From Chrysemys picta bellii (Eukaryota > Chordata > Testudines > Emydidae): a stretch of 64,000 nt of DNA. The stretch lies in NCBI RefSeq assembly GCF_011386835.1, contig NC_088792.1:59152081-59216080 (forward strand). The letters are read 5' to 3'. The position numbers and the translations under genes are program-made. Below are positions 22,578-34,760 of the stretch, piece by piece; position 1 is the stretch's first letter, and each line of letters begins with the position of its first letter. The notes below the pieces were generated by a model. That model saw nothing but the letters and a program-made list of their open reading frames with translations. It had not been told where the DNA came from and did not search any database.

Positions 22578-24982
22578 GTTGCCTGTCCATGTGTTTGTTT
22601 TGTGCTTGCTTGCCACGCGCCTCCTTGATTGAAGTTTGTATTGTGGACTGTTTTGGCTGCTGTGTGCTGAGCCTAGTGGCCTGCTAGGCAAGGCTGAGAG
22701 CTTCCTAATGAGGCTGTAGCCCACTATGTTTTGATCCCTAATCCCTTTAGGATTCCTTGACAAGGGAGTGGGTCTAACTCAGAGAGAATAGGCTTAAAAA
22801 GCCAGCTCCTAAGCAATCAGAGGAGTAGTTTTGCAAGGATGTTCTCCAAGTGAATGAGGAGAAACCACATGACCCTTGGGGTGACTTTGTTGTCTGTTAG
22901 ATTGTTTGTTGTGTGCTGCCTTGTTTGCTGTGCAAAGGAAGCAAACAGCAACAGAAACAGGAGTTTTGCGAGAGAGTTCAGAGAGGGAGCGTGAGTCAGA
23001 TACACCTAACAAACGTACTCTAAACTTAGGCCAATAACCCCACCCCACCCCCCACCATGAAAAAAAAATTCCCAAAGAACAAAAAAACAAAAAGAACCCT
23101 GCAAGAATCAAAATAATGCAGGCACATGTCCAACAGCAGAGTGGGGGCTATCCAGTGTACTGCACTGAATGCAGTATGTATGATTACCTGCCTTGTGGGC
23201 AGGTGGTATATTTGTGCATTTGGTGCAAGCAGCTCATGGCCCACAGAGACTCTTGAGACCAGAGTGGCTGAACTTGTGGTGCTAAGAGACAGAGATATAT
23301 AGATGAGACTTTCTGGGACATAGTAAAGTGGTCTCATCCCATTCTGACAGCCTTTGTGTTGTTGAGGAGGATGAAAGTCTTGGGGAAGGAGAACATCAAG
23401 CTGGAGCAAAGAGAAACAATCCCATAGTTGGGACCCTCCTTCCAGATGACATGATAGCTAATGTAACGCCGATTTTTTCAAAAAGACTCCAGAGGCAATC
23501 CTGGCCATTATAGGCCAGTAAGCGTAATTTCAATACCAGGCAAATTGGTTGAAACTATAATAAAGAACAGAATTATCAATCACATAGATAAATATGATAT
23601 GTCAGGGAACAGTCAACACAGCTGTTGTAAATGGAAATTGTGCTTCACCAATGTATTAGAATTCTTTGAGGGTTTCAGCAAGCGTGTGGACAATAGCGAT
23701 CCAATGGATATAGTGTACTTGGACTTTCAGAAAGCCTTTGACGAGGTTCCACACCAAAGTCTCTTAAACAAAGGAAGCAGTCATGGGAAAATCCTTTCAT
23801 GGATCAGTAACTGGGTAAAAGATAGGAAACAAAGAGTAAGAATAAATGGTCAGATTTCACAGTGGAGAGAGGTAAATAACGGATCTCCCAAGGATCTATA
23901 CTGAGACCAATGCTGCTTAATATATTCATAAATGATCTGGAAAAATGGGTAAACAGTGAGGTGGCAAAATTTGCAAATGATACGAAACTACTCAAGATAG
24001 TTAAGTCCAAAGCGGACTGTGAAGAGTTACAAAGGGACATCACAAAATTGGGTGACTGGACAACAAAATGGCAGCTGAAATTCAGTTTTAATAAATGTGA
24101 AGTAATGCACTGGAAAACATAATCCCAACTATATTTACAAAATTATGGGGGCTAAATTAGCTGTTACCACTCAAGAAAGAGATCTTGGCATCATTGTGAA
24201 TAGTTCTTGGAAAACATATGCTCAATGTGCAGTGGCTGGTTAAAAAGCCAACAGAGTGTTGGGAGTCACTAGGACAGGGATAGGTAAGAAGACAGAAAAT
24301 ATCATAATGCCACTATATAACCCCATGGTACGCCCACACCTTGAATAGTTCATGCAGTTCTGGTCACCTCATCTCAAAAAAGATATATTAGAATTGGAAA
24401 AAGTATAGAAAGGGGCCACAAAAATGATTATGGGTATAGAACAACTTCCACATGAAGAGAGATTAAAAAGACTGGGGATTATCATTTTAGAAAAGAGAGT
24501 GCTAAGGGTGGATAGGATGGAGGTCTATAAAAGCATGACTGGTGTAGAGAAAGTGAATAGGGGAGTGTTATTTACCTTTTCCCGTAACACAAGAATCAGG
24601 TGTCACCCAATGAAATTAATAGGCATCAGGTTTAAAAGAAACATAAGGAAATACTTCTTCACACACCACACACTCAAACTGTGGAACTTCTGGCCAGGAG
24701 ATGTTGTGGCAGCCAAAAGTATAGCTGGGTTCAAAAAACAATTAGCTCAGTTCCTGGAGGACATCAATGGCTATTAGCCAACATGGTCAGGGATACAACG
24801 CTATGCTCTGGGTGTCTCTAAATCTCCAACTGCCAGAAGCTGGACTGGGTAATGGGCTGGATCACTTGATAATTGCCCTATTCTGTTCATTCTCTCTGAA
24901 GCATTTGGCACCAGCCACTGTCGGAAAACAGGATACTGGGCTAGATGGCCCATTGGTCTGACCCACGTGACCATTCTTATGG
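22578..24982 (+). mobile_element. CR1 LINE with 5' region kept and most of ORF2 deleted
   Basis: 22578-23430 reads as a CR1 5' region: a GC-balanced leader, then an ATG at 23116 starting MQAHVQQQSGGYPVYCTECS. Its Cys pattern (CTEC, then PCGQ, then CIWC) is like the zinc-binding start of CR1 ORF1. A stop falls after about 43 codons. At about 23440 the sequence jumps to the middle of the ORF2 reverse transcriptase (LPDDMIANVTPIF), skipping the endonuclease and N-terminal RT. It then continues through [34 protein letters not shown] (23710 on), FINDLEKWVNSEVAKFANDT and the CR1 C-terminus DINGY* at 24775. The 3' UTR ends CCATTCTTATG near 24981. Several stops and frameshifts make it inactive. Confidence 0.88.
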
Positions 24983-25047
24983 TGCTTACTTAAGTTACTT
25001 TGACATCGATGGGAGTGAGGCGTCTAAATATCTTTGAGGATCTGGGC
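24983..25047. repeat. right half of the split palindromic repeat
   Basis: TTGACATCGATGGGAGTGAG then GCGTCTAAATATCTTTGAGG complements the half at 22541-22577. See that entry. Confidence 0.75.
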
Positions 25048-25487
25048 AGTAGTGACACAGTCTTCAGACAACCCATAGCAATTTACAGCTTGCTCTGTAT
25101 TTGAACAAGGAAATGGATCTTGATCCTGAACTTCACCCATTCACGTCACTACGGGTGAAAAGGCAGATAAGCCAACACAGGGAACAGGAAGCAGGCAGCT
25201 GCACAAACAATTTTCAAAATGGTTGCCACAGACACCAGGAACAGTTAAGTCAAAACAAGTGAGGAGAGAAGAGAGTGTTTAAGAGTATTGCTATTACCTG
25301 TAACACTAGCACACTTCTGTCACCAACATTATTCTTACTATGTATTTATTCATTTCTTGAATGCAGTCAGTGTGACTGACAGAAACTTCCTTGCTCATGC
25401 AAACAACCTCAGAGACTTCAACAGGGCTACGTGCCAGAGTAAGAGCTTTCAGAATTACTGTTAGAGAGACAGTACTCAGTAGTGATC

Positions 25488-25560
25488 CAAAGTACACTGA
25501 AGTTAATGAGAGTCTTATTCCAATTACTTCAATGGGCTCTGGATGATCAGAGGGTCTCCA
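25488..25560. repeat. palindromic repeat copy, GATCCAAAG subtype
   Basis: GATCCAAAGTACACTGAAGT pairs with ATTACTTCAATGGGCTCTGG then ATGATC. Confidence 0.75.
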
Positions 25561-25599
25561 AATGCTGCAGATATCTATCTTTTCCATGGTTATTGAAAG

Positions 25600-26420
25600 A
25601 CTTAACAACTACTGAATGCAGCTGTCAATTAAATTTAACATGTTATATATTTTCCTGAGTAATTTCCTAAGGTTCCTAATATGATGTCTATTTGTAGCTA
25701 CCAGTAGGTGAGTTCTTTGTGCATATAAGAGGAGAAAGTGTATTCTCTTAATATGTACAATGTGAGTTTCTATGGGGATGTAACAATATGAACTGTGGTA
25801 CTGTTTGTATTTCTATATATGTTGTTGTCCATTGCCCTATTATACACTCTGTCTCACCATCATCATTTTTGTCTCCGTTTGCTGTCTGCTTTCTTCATCA
25901 TGTCTAATTAGAGTGTGCCCTCTATAATATGATATTCCCAGATGTGCCAGATTTGTGTTTTTATTGTTTATATCTCCATGCATTATTTTGCCTCAAGACG
26001 TACTGTGGTTGGCTGCAGTAATGTATTGCAGTAAATCTGAAGAGCAGACGTTAGACTCGACCCATTTTCCATTTGTACAAATGTTGCTTCACAAAGGAAT
26101 TAACATGAACCTGTTTTTAAAAGTGTAAACTGAAGGTGAGGATGTTAAGTGTGTTATGAGGTGAGTAGAGAGTGTGGGGATATTGAATAAAAATCCAGAT
26201 GGATGTTCTGTAGAAACTGTTGAACCTTAAAAAAAATACAGTTTTTAATCTTTTCTGATTATGAAGCCAGCCTGAAGTGTTTGGAAGGGAAACTGTGTTT
26301 GCTAAATTAGTTTCAAAGTGCTGTTCTACTTTGAAAAGTATGTATTCCTATCAGCCCTGGAGAAACAACACATATGTGGGAGACAGAACTACTTTCTACA
26401 CTGCTTCAAGCATCATAGAC
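25600..26420. other. intergenic, nothing recognised
   Basis: AT-rich. A short poly-A lies near 26229-26237. No supported feature. Confidence 0.4.
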
Positions 26421-26429
26421 AAATTGTTA

Positions 26430-26545
26430 TCTTAGGGCCAGATTGTGAATGCCTTATTCCCACTGGTCAGCAGCCCACAAGCAATCTTATTGAAGTCAGT
26501 GGGACAACTCATGGGAGTAACTGCTCAGCAGTTGAAGTAAAGGAG
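26430..26545. repeat. palindromic repeat copy, partly rearranged
   Basis: GGGCCAGATTGTGAATGCCT, then TTCCCACTGGTCAGCAG, then TTATTGAAGTCAGTGGGACA. It may be two overlapping copies. Confidence 0.55.
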
Positions 26546-26881
26546 TCACAATTTAGCTCTGCCTTTCTGTTGCCGACTCTTTATTATGGCTATATATGAT
26601 TCATATGAGAGAACTAACAGCTTGACTTTCAGATCCAAAATTGAGTTTGCAGGTCTGGCAGTTAGAAAAATTGTCTTTTCTCTTGGAAATGAAGCAATTT
26701 GGGAATTATTGGATAACTGCCAGACCACTCTGGGCACATTTAGGTTAGCTACCCACATTCATGACAATTTATTTGGGACCCAGAGTGCTAAAATATCCCA
26801 TATAAGTCTTCCTATCTCTAGCTGTACATGCTACATCAATGAATGTGCTATCTGGACCATCACAGTATCTAAACAATAGGG

Positions 26882-26950
26882 GGGTAGATCCTCAGCTGGA
26901 GTAAATTGTCATAGCTCCATCAAAGTCAAAGCCAGCTAAGGATCTGCCCT
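26882..26950. repeat. palindromic repeat, AGCTGGAGTAAATTGTCATAG subtype
   Basis: GATCCTCAGCTGGAGTAAAT, then TGTCATAGCTCCATCAAAGT, then GCCAGCTAAGGATCTGCCC. Only the outer arms pair (GATCCTCAGCTGG/CCAGCTAAGGATC). Confidence 0.8.
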
Positions 26951-27030
26951 CATAGTGAAATCCTGGTCCTACCACCATGAATGAGAATTTTGCCATTGAT
27001 TTCAGTGGGACCAAGATTTCATCCCTCGTA
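26951..27030. repeat. palindromic repeat copy adjacent to the previous one
   Basis: GTGAAATCCTGGTCCTACCA pairs with TGATTTCAGTGGGACCAAGA then TTTCATCCC. Subtype with GTGAAAT...ATTTCA ends, also at 59707. Confidence 0.75.
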
Positions 27031-28440
27031 ATTCCATTTTTGCATCTATTATAAATATGGCTACAGAGCAGTTTACTGTATAAAGTGGAATATTCTCGTA
27101 TCATGGAGTATTCTGTTAAATGTATATTCCACAGAACTGTGCTGAGAAACTTCTCCAGGTTTTGTCAGCATTTCCTATAGATTCCTCTTGGCCCAGAGAT
27201 TATCTTTACTTAGGATACAATTTAAAAACCCTGAATTTAATACATCAAATATTTGAAATCTTTCTGTCTTGTATTGATTTCTGATATTAGTGAGACCAAC
27301 AAGAACGGGAATTGAAGAGAAGAAGGAAAATTGCCCATGGAAATTTCAAAGCTTGATGATAAGTAGAAGAGAACTCTCCAACATTTGTGCCAAAATATCA
27401 CTCTGAAAATTTGACCAAATTCCCATAAGTGTCTGTTGTCTCTGGCAATAGGTGGTGGTTTTACTTGGTGCTAACTTTAATGAATATCCTATAAAGTAGC
27501 AATTTTAATTAAATAAATACAGTGGCTATGGTGTGAGGTGATGCTAAGTGTTGTGACCAAGCTTATTGTGTTACTTAAATTTGGCCAAGAAAAACTTTAT
27601 CTGATGAAAACAATAGTTCCCAGAATGCCCTCCTTTTTAGTGCAAATTAATTCTTTTCAACTCCATTTTCCAAAATAAACATAAGAGACTATTTTCAATT
27701 TACTTCCACAAATTCATAAGGACAGACTAGCAAAGCTATGGCCCAAATGAAGACAGCTCAAGATTGTACGCTGCCCCTTAGCTCTGGAGCTGCATAATAA
27801 TTGCTCACTAGTTCCACTTCTGCTTCAAATCCATCCATATGGATCTTGGTGTGTAAATACAAAATGGTCTAGGATAGAGCTTTTTTAATTTTTTTTTTTT
27901 TTTTTTTTTTTGGAAAATAGAGATGGAAAGAATGTTTTTCACAAAATGGAGCAGATTCCATGAGTGATGGTTTTCAGTTTGAGTTATGAATCCAAAAGGG
28001 ATTCCTACCTCCCACTGAATAGAACCCAGAATTTATATACTTTCTTTGGCCAACGTCTGGATCTACTTTGAAAGCCAGATATTAGAAGCAAAGTGTGCTG
28101 GATCGTTTGCTTTCTTCTCTCAAGCTTTTACCCTAGGCACATATATTTTGGGAACGTTTTCAGAGGGGAAAATACGTGCAATTTGTTCATGTTGACAACT
28201 TCCCCCCCTTTATATGTCATCGCTGACCTCTATTCACTATCCACACTCCCTTCATGTGACTCCCAAGCTTCTTGGAATGCATGCCACATGGCAAAAAGGC
28301 AATAAGCCTTTATATGATCTGAATAAGAGATCCAGGCAGTTTTTTTTTTTATCCAAATCACATGAAAATCCCTAGAGACAAAAACACTTCCCCCAAAAAA
28401 CTTACAGCAAAAATCCTTTCTTATTAAAGTAGATATTTTA
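27031..28440. other. intergenic, nothing recognised except a poly-T
   Basis: A 23-base T run at 27889-27911 could be a retroposon tail on the minus strand, but no body is recognisable next to it. Confidence 0.4.
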
Positions 28441-30100
28441 AACCAAATGTCTCAATCTTCTGGTTTGGCAGAGTTCTGTTTGGTGCGGGACACAAAGAAA
28501 GGTGGGGTGAAGGCTATGGTATGTGGGCTTTGTTTACCTGCAAATTCTACAGCCAATTTGCCCCCCCCCCACAAGTTAGAGCAACCTCAGAGCTACTCTG
28601 GCTTACACTCAGCTGGAATGGCCACAGAATGCAGCCCCTTCTCCTGCATGCACTGGAGGCCAGGAGAAGGTGGCCTTAAATCAGCTAATCCAGGGATTTC
28701 CCCTATGTTGGGGGAACACTTGAGGTGCCAGCTAAGCCAAACCCCAAGCATCTGCCACAAGGGGCCAGGACCTGTCCCCAAAAGACCATGACATTTCTAG
28801 TTAAAGCTCCAAAACCAGCCTTAATTCCAACATGTTGCTTATATGCCAGCTAATTCTGTATGCCATCATGTGACGCTCTAGTCTTCACCCACCCTTCCAG
28901 CAAATAGAGGCGGGTGATCTGGTGTTAGACCTACACTGCAGCCCATATCACATATCAAGTTCTCATGCACAGATCTCTGTGCACACATATTCATTTCTCT
29001 CCTGCTGTCACACATCCAGTGGAGTAATCTGACCGAATCACCCACAGCCAGTAACAGCACCACAGCAGCATGACATAGCCTCAGCAAATTGTCAGTGACA
29101 CGTTGTGGAAGATCCAGCAGTGGGGTTACAGTAATCTGTCCTTGAAAGGATGAATGTCTCACATAACATTTCACATCTTTCCTGTTTAGACTGCGGCTTA
29201 GTCTGGCAATGTTTTGAAGGTGATTAAATGATGGCTTGATAACAGAAACACGGCCAGATTCACTCCAGGGGTTGCATGGCTCCAAGCCAGAGGTAACCAT
29301 GTTCTGGGCTCTCAGTGACAGAAAATCAACCTGAGCAGAAGCACAATGGTGTAAACTATCCACCACACTAACTCTGCTAGAGGGCTTGTGGCTGACTTGC
29401 CTAGCATCAAAATGGGTTGAGGCTGGCAGAGGACTGGTGAAACCCAGGCCAGCTGGGACAGGAGATGCTCTCACTCCGAGCCACTCCCAAGCAGCCTCCA
29501 TGGGAAGGGCCCCTAAAGAGCCCAGGCTAGAATTTACAGCTCTCCTCCCCCATCAGAAGCCCAGGGGAAGAGCAATAATAGCTCCATGATCTGCTCTCAC
29601 CTGGAATAAATCCCTTCTCTAGTGCAGCTGCTCCATGGGTGTGTGGGGGGAAGGGGCAGGAACATAAATTGCAACCCCTGTGTCTGGGAGGGTGAATCTG
29701 GCCTGCTAAATATAGCTTAAATGATAGCTTTGAACAGAGTGTAACACTCACGGTTACTGTAGCTGAAGCTAATAAGATGATTGTGCTATTATCAAACTGA
29801 ATTCCCCGAGAAGGAGCCTTTCCCAGCAAACAGCTGGGATGGGCCAAGAAACCTTCAGGCCAACTAGAGATCAATTAATACAAATGCTTTGCCATGCAAG
29901 CAATTGATCAAAAAAGTAACAGCTCTGCTGCAAAATATGCAGTGACGTGTCTCCCAAAAGAGGCCAAGTGAAAAAGAAAGTGTTCCGACAGAATCCGGTA
30001 CAGGGGCCATGCTTTCTAGGCCAGCTACAATTTTGAGGAAAGCTTTCAGCTGCTTCTGCCCAAATTGAAAGTAAGTCCTTAAAAAAGTTCTAAACACCCA
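28441..30100. other. unclassified GC-richer block with a long minus-strand reading frame
   Basis: This block has higher GC than its surroundings. It contains a 207-codon minus-strand frame (28878-29501), a 62-codon minus frame (28593-28781) and a 114-codon plus frame (28447-28791). None shows a domain I recognise. It could be a decayed mobile element or unique sequence. Confidence 0.3.
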
Positions 30101-30111
30101 TATATGCTAAA

Positions 30112-30128
30112 CACACACACACACACAC
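30112..30128. repeat. (AC)n microsatellite
   Basis: About eight AC units. Confidence 0.85.
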
Positions 30129-30129
30129 A

Positions 30130-32170
30130 TGCAAATCTAAATACTCATGGATGCGGTATACTATAGCCTGGATCATGCCATGGAGGCACTGCTCCATGCT
30201 GGTTAGAAGTCTAACATAGTTAGGCTGTCGTGCCACCCTTTAAAAAATGTTGACTGTACACGTCCTTCTGAGGTGGGGTTTGGGCTATGATCCTACCTCT
30301 TTCTTGCCTCCTTAAAACAACTAGAGCCAGTAACAGCATTACCATTGTTCAGGTGAGTCCCAGGACTCTGATCATACTCAGCCCCAGTGTAGGGGTAGAA
30401 GAGAGGTCCCATTCTTGTGCATCCGCACAATCTAGCATTGTATGCATATACAGTGGTTAAATTAGCTTGAAACAGCAGAGGGAGCTCTACCAGTAGCAGC
30501 AAGAAGGGGAGTTATGAGGGATCACTGTTTACTCGAGCGCAGAAGAAAGGAAACTTATAGCAGAGAACGGGATCTGTGCTGCTCTAAAGTCCCCTTAGTT
30601 TAGCCCTTGTGTATATATTAGCCATAAGCAAAAAGAGACACTTCTTCATTGCACTACTTGTTTGGTAGGGAAATATTAAGAGACTAGAAAATAACCAGCC
30701 TGCAGGCAGCAACCAACAAAAATGAATTTAGAATTGTGTTATTCCTTGTTTGGATCCTGCTTTCCCAGACAGGGTTACAGGGGTCTAAGTTGTCAAGTGA
30801 AATGATTCATCCTCAACACCTGTTTCACCCGAGAGATTCCTTTCCTTAAACTGAGTTTCCAGAAAGCTTCTAGCATCTCTAACATCAAGGGGGGAAACAA
30901 ATTATTACCCTCCAAATTTAGCTGGATGCATGATAGATGTAACGCTCAAAAAAGGCAGTTAGAGAAGCACTTTTGGCAGCTGGCAGAGAGCTGGGGAAGG
31001 TGTAAGTCTTTGTTTACCCTTTCCCTGCTGCATTTCCCTTTTATTCTGTTTATTGCATTCATATAACAAAGGCTTTGTCCTCTGAAGTGGATTTATAAAT
31101 AACTTCACAGCTGACCACCAGTGATATCCCAGATTCAGAAGCTAAAGTTGCTGGTGAGTTCTTCAGCATATGCTGCTTTTTCATTTGTTTGTTTGTTTGG
31201 GTTTTTTTCCTGTAGGGATTTGTCAGTCCCTACAAACAACACTTCCCTTATAAACAAGTAGCCCAGTGCTCGGGTACATCTATACCGCCACCAGCAGAAG
31301 TCCTAGAACTAACTATAGGGCCAGATTTCCATACATGTGTAGTAGCTTAGTTCATGAGTGATAAATCAATTGGATTAATGGTGGAGTAAGAAACTACTCA
31401 ATGTGATCAAGGGCATCAGACTCTGAAGCTTAATATTTGCACATCTGGCTGTGAGAAGCCTGAGGGAGGGTGGCCCAGCTAGGGCAGATGTGCGTGCTCG
31501 CTTTCTGTCTCTCGGCACAAGGTGTATCCTCCACCAGCCACAGCTTTGGAGCTGGCAGGAGACGGGTTGGCAGACCCATATAGGTTTTTATTCCTTTGGC
31601 TCTTTAAAATTCAAGACGTTTCCTCTGTTATCATTTGGTAAAGGACTACTGTTAAATGTCAGAATGGAACGACCCTTCCCAAATATTACAGATGAACCCC
31701 CCCTCAGAAAAAACTAACAATGCCACAGAACCAATAGATGCAGGCTAGGAAGTCTGAGGCTATATGGACCCCAGTTCAGAAGAGCAATGTCCACCACAAG
31801 TAATAGGTATAATTTTTTTAAAATCTACAAGAGATGTGTGTGTGTGTGGGGGGGGGGGGGGGTAGTTTGCCATCAGCTAGTCCAGAGCTAGCACTAGCAT
31901 CAGCAGTTCAGGGGGCGCTGTGCAGCCATAAGACTGCAACTAAAAACACTTCATCCCATTTTTTTAGGCCAGACACATTCACTCCATGTGTGCACATGTA
32001 CACTGATCTGGGTTCCCTTTATATGACTGCAGATTTGACGGGCTTGTTACAAGTGTCTCTACGAAGCCTTCTAGCTGGGGGCTCAGATAGGAACCCTGGA
32101 TCTGTGTATCCATTTCTGTGATCTGGGAAATGTAACACACTCATATATATTTTGACTCCCATCAGAAGTA
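30130..32170. other. intergenic, nothing recognised
   Basis: A (TG)n plus poly-G tract at 31835-31862 is the only structure. A weak palindrome remnant lies near 31319-31400 (GGGCCAGATTTCC...ACTACTCAATG). Confidence 0.45.
31835..31862. repeat. (TG)n then poly-G tract
   Basis: Six TG units followed by about 15 G residues, with local G-quadruplex potential on the plus strand. Confidence 0.8.
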
Positions 32171-32171
32171 A

Positions 32172-32292
32172 GCCCCTAATGCAGCAACCCCTTTGAACAT
32201 AACTTTAAGCATGTTAGTAGTCTCAATGAGCCAGTGAAATCAATGGACTTGCTCACATGCTTACAGTTAAATGCTTTACTGGAGTGGGGGCT
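32172..32292. repeat. palindromic repeat copy, long-arm subtype
   Basis: AAGCCCCTAATGCAGCAACC, ACTTTAAGCATGTTAGTAGT, then AATCAATGGACTTGCTCACA, TGCTTACAGTTAAATGCTTT, ACTGGAGTGGGGGCTT. The arms pair as AAGCATG.../...CATGCTT around an AATCAATGG centre. Confidence 0.75.
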
Positions 32293-32587
32293 TAACTGCA
32301 TAAGGACAATTATTTTTAAGGTGCAGGTGAAGTAAATTTTGGAGTCCCAGCTAACAGCAGCCAGTTCTGGCATCCAGCATATGAAGAATCTCTCCTTAGG
32401 CCCGGTCACATCCCTTTCCATCCAAACACAACAATTTTTTCCTGCTCTGCAGGCAGACTTGAAAAGGGGATAGGATGGACTGTGCAAACCAGTGCCGTGT
32501 ACAGGGTAGCCACTGGTACACTGAACATGCATCCCTGTGTACCAGCAGGTGTGCACAAGTGACCGTTACAAAGTTAAGCTCTCATGA

Positions 32588-32960
32588 TTCTATGAGGAAG
32601 GATGGTCTAGTGGTTTGAGTACTAGCATATGGCCAAATTGTGTTCAAATCCTTTCTTTGCCACAGGTGTCCTGTGTGACTTCAGATAAGTCACTTAGGAC
32701 CAGGTGTTTAGGTGCCTAAATGTGCACCTAGTGGGAGTTTCAAAAGCTCCTGAACAAATTAGGTTCCTACCTTATTTTAGTGCTTTTGAAAATCCCACTA
32801 AGCACCCATCTGCCTTTTTAGGTGCCTAAATACCTTTAAAACTCCAGCCCAGTTGTGCTTCAGTTTCTCATTTGTGAACAGGGGATAATAGCACTTCCCT
32901 AGCTCACAGTGTTGTTTTTAAGATAAATGCATCAAAGATTGTGAGGTGTTCACATTAATA
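32588..32960 (-). mobile_element. MIR / CORE-SINE, interrupted by a palindromic repeat
   Basis: On the plus strand GGATGGTCTAGTGGTTTGAG, TGTGTGACTTCAGATAAGTC, then after the interruption GTGCTTCAGTTTCTCATTTG, GGGGATAATAGCACTTCCCT and AAAGATTGTGAGGTGTTCA. This follows the reverse complement of an amniote MIR-type SINE from its 3' end inward. Confidence 0.8.
32697..32852. repeat. palindromic repeat nested in the MIR-like SINE
   Basis: GTTTAGGTGCCTAAATGTGC, GGGAGTTTCAAAAGCTCCTG, then TGCTTTTGAAAATCCCACTA, AGGTGCCTAAATACCTTTAA. The outer GGTGCCTAAAT and inner arms pair. SINE sequence resumes on both sides, so this family was mobile after the MIR-like insertion. Confidence 0.75.
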
Positions 32961-33610
32961 CCTAACATACATAGAACATGCAACTACAGATCAAACATGG
33001 GTGATAATCAGTTCATCGGAGCGAGAAATGAAGACACTTTCCCAGAACTACAGAGAGACAAGGGAATTGATCTGATTTGCTAAGAATTTCCAGAAAAATG
33101 CAATAAAGATTACAAAGAAAATGACCTCACCGCTGGAGAGATGCAGCAGAATTATTACCTACCAAACAGCAATCATACAATCTAACAAAAACTTCTCAGG
33201 AGGCTCAAGAAATAGTGGATAATATTTCAAATATGAAATAACCCCTTTTAAGTCTAAGAACAAATGTAAATTTAACTATGTGGGCCTGCCAAATAGCCTT
33301 CGGCAACAGAGACATTTAAATACATCTCTCTTAGGATAACGAAAAAAATCAGGCTGTTTTACTCCTTCCTCCCCACCAATAAGAAGCACAACATTATTTA
33401 CTTTCAACTATTTTTCCTTTCTCTTGGCGTTGATGGCAGGATATAGAGATGCTACAGCTCTGACACTAAATGTGACTTTCCTATGGCCCACAAGAATTTT
33501 TTGCTGATCATTCTTGAAACCAAATGCAGATGAAGTCAAGGTAATACATTTCTAAAAGACCATTTTCTTTCCTCAGCTTTGAAGGTAGGCTTCAAGTTGC
33601 ACACAGTGTT
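32961..33610. other. intergenic, nothing recognised
   Basis: No repeat or coding signature. Confidence 0.4.
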
Positions 33611-33611
33611 G

Positions 33612-33662
33612 CTTATAGGTCTGATCCTGCTCATATTAATGTCAATGGGATTGGGTCCCATA
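33612..33662. repeat. palindromic repeat, short copy
   Basis: GGTCTGATCCTGCTCATATT then AATGTCAATGGGATTGGGTC. Internal portion shortened. Confidence 0.6.
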
Positions 33663-33949
33663 GTGGCGGTTACACTGGGAGTTGGGGAATGAGGGCCATT
33701 TGAAAGAGAGGGCCCTCTCTTTGGTTATGCTGTTGGAATTTTCTTAAGAAACAACCCCCCAAAACCCAGCAAACACAGAAAAGTAAAGCCGAGGAGAACC
33801 CCACACATGAATAATGCTTGAAAAATACCATATAGCTGAAAAGTCTTTCCATGTCATGCTTTCTGTTCCTAAATGTTTACAGCAGTGTATAGCCATCATA
33901 GCAAACAATTATTTATTGGTTCTGCAAAAAGCAGAGCTATTGTTATCCC

Positions 33950-34042
33950 TTCAGTTAGAGCTGATTACATGTTGCTGGGATGAACTCAAGTGAAGTCAAT
34001 GGAGCTGTACCCATTCATGCCAGGGCTAAGTTTGGCCCATCT
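33950..34042. repeat. palindromic repeat, degenerate copy
   Basis: AACTCAAGTGAAGTCAATGG then AGCTGTACCCATTCATGCCA and GGCTAAGTTTGGCCC. Confidence 0.5.
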
Positions 34043-34344
34043 TTTTTAGTGAAAGAAAACAAGAGCCAGACTGGACTAGCCAAGGAATCTTTCCTCCTCC
34101 ATTTTTCTTTTTCAGCACAAGAGGAGGGAGAGCCTGAGTGAGAACTGCTTCACTGAAGGGCAAGGAGAGAGGGTGTGGTGAAAGACACAACCTTTCTTGT
34201 CCCTGGCTAAGTAGGAACAGGAATGGCAGAGATTCCCCTCCTACTGAGGACTGAGCCAGAAAAGGTTGTCTCCATGCCCGCATCCAGCACCATCCAACAG
34301 TAAATTACTACTCAGTGTCAATAAGAGTGGTAGAATTGGGCCCA

Positions 34345-34760
34345 TTATTACTCCTTTATTTGTACTGTTGTGGCATCCCTGTGTGCTTGATGCTGTCCAG
34401 ACGCAGAGTGAAACCCCAGCCCCTTTGAAGTCAAGGGGAGTTTTGCCACTTACTTCAATGGGACTTCAATGCCATTGAGTTGACCCATAGCCTGCCATGA
34501 AAAGCTCACAGCTTCAGAAGACAAAGAAAGGGATGGAGAAGATGAATAAAACATGAGGTAAAAATGTATCCATTTCAAACATTAAAGAAACATCAACATT
34601 CTCCAAATGCCCCTCAACCCAAGCCAGCACTAGTTGGCTAACTTCTTGCAGGCAACCTGGAAGAAGTGGGTCTTGAAGAGAGGTAGGAGAGAATAGTGGC
34701 CTTACAGATCAGTTCAGGGAGGGCACATCATTCATAAGGGACAGCATGGAAGAAATGCAC
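34345..34760 (-). repeat. ancient amniote interspersed repeat, with nested palindrome
   Basis: TTATTACTCCTTTATTTGTA starts the reversed tail. Further along come CAGCACTAGTTGGCTAACTT, GGTCTTGAAGAGAGGTAGGA and AAGGGACAGCATGGAAGAAA, which follow the body of the same old repeat family as 14600-14720 and 40268-40400. A palindromic unit at 34405-34480 (AGCCCCTTTGAAGTCAAGGG) lies inside. Family name unknown to me. Confidence 0.5.
34405..34480. repeat. palindromic repeat copy
   Basis: CAGCCCCTTTGAAGTCAAGG, GGAGTTTTGCCACTTACTTC, AATGGGACTTC. Core matches the family. Confidence 0.65.
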
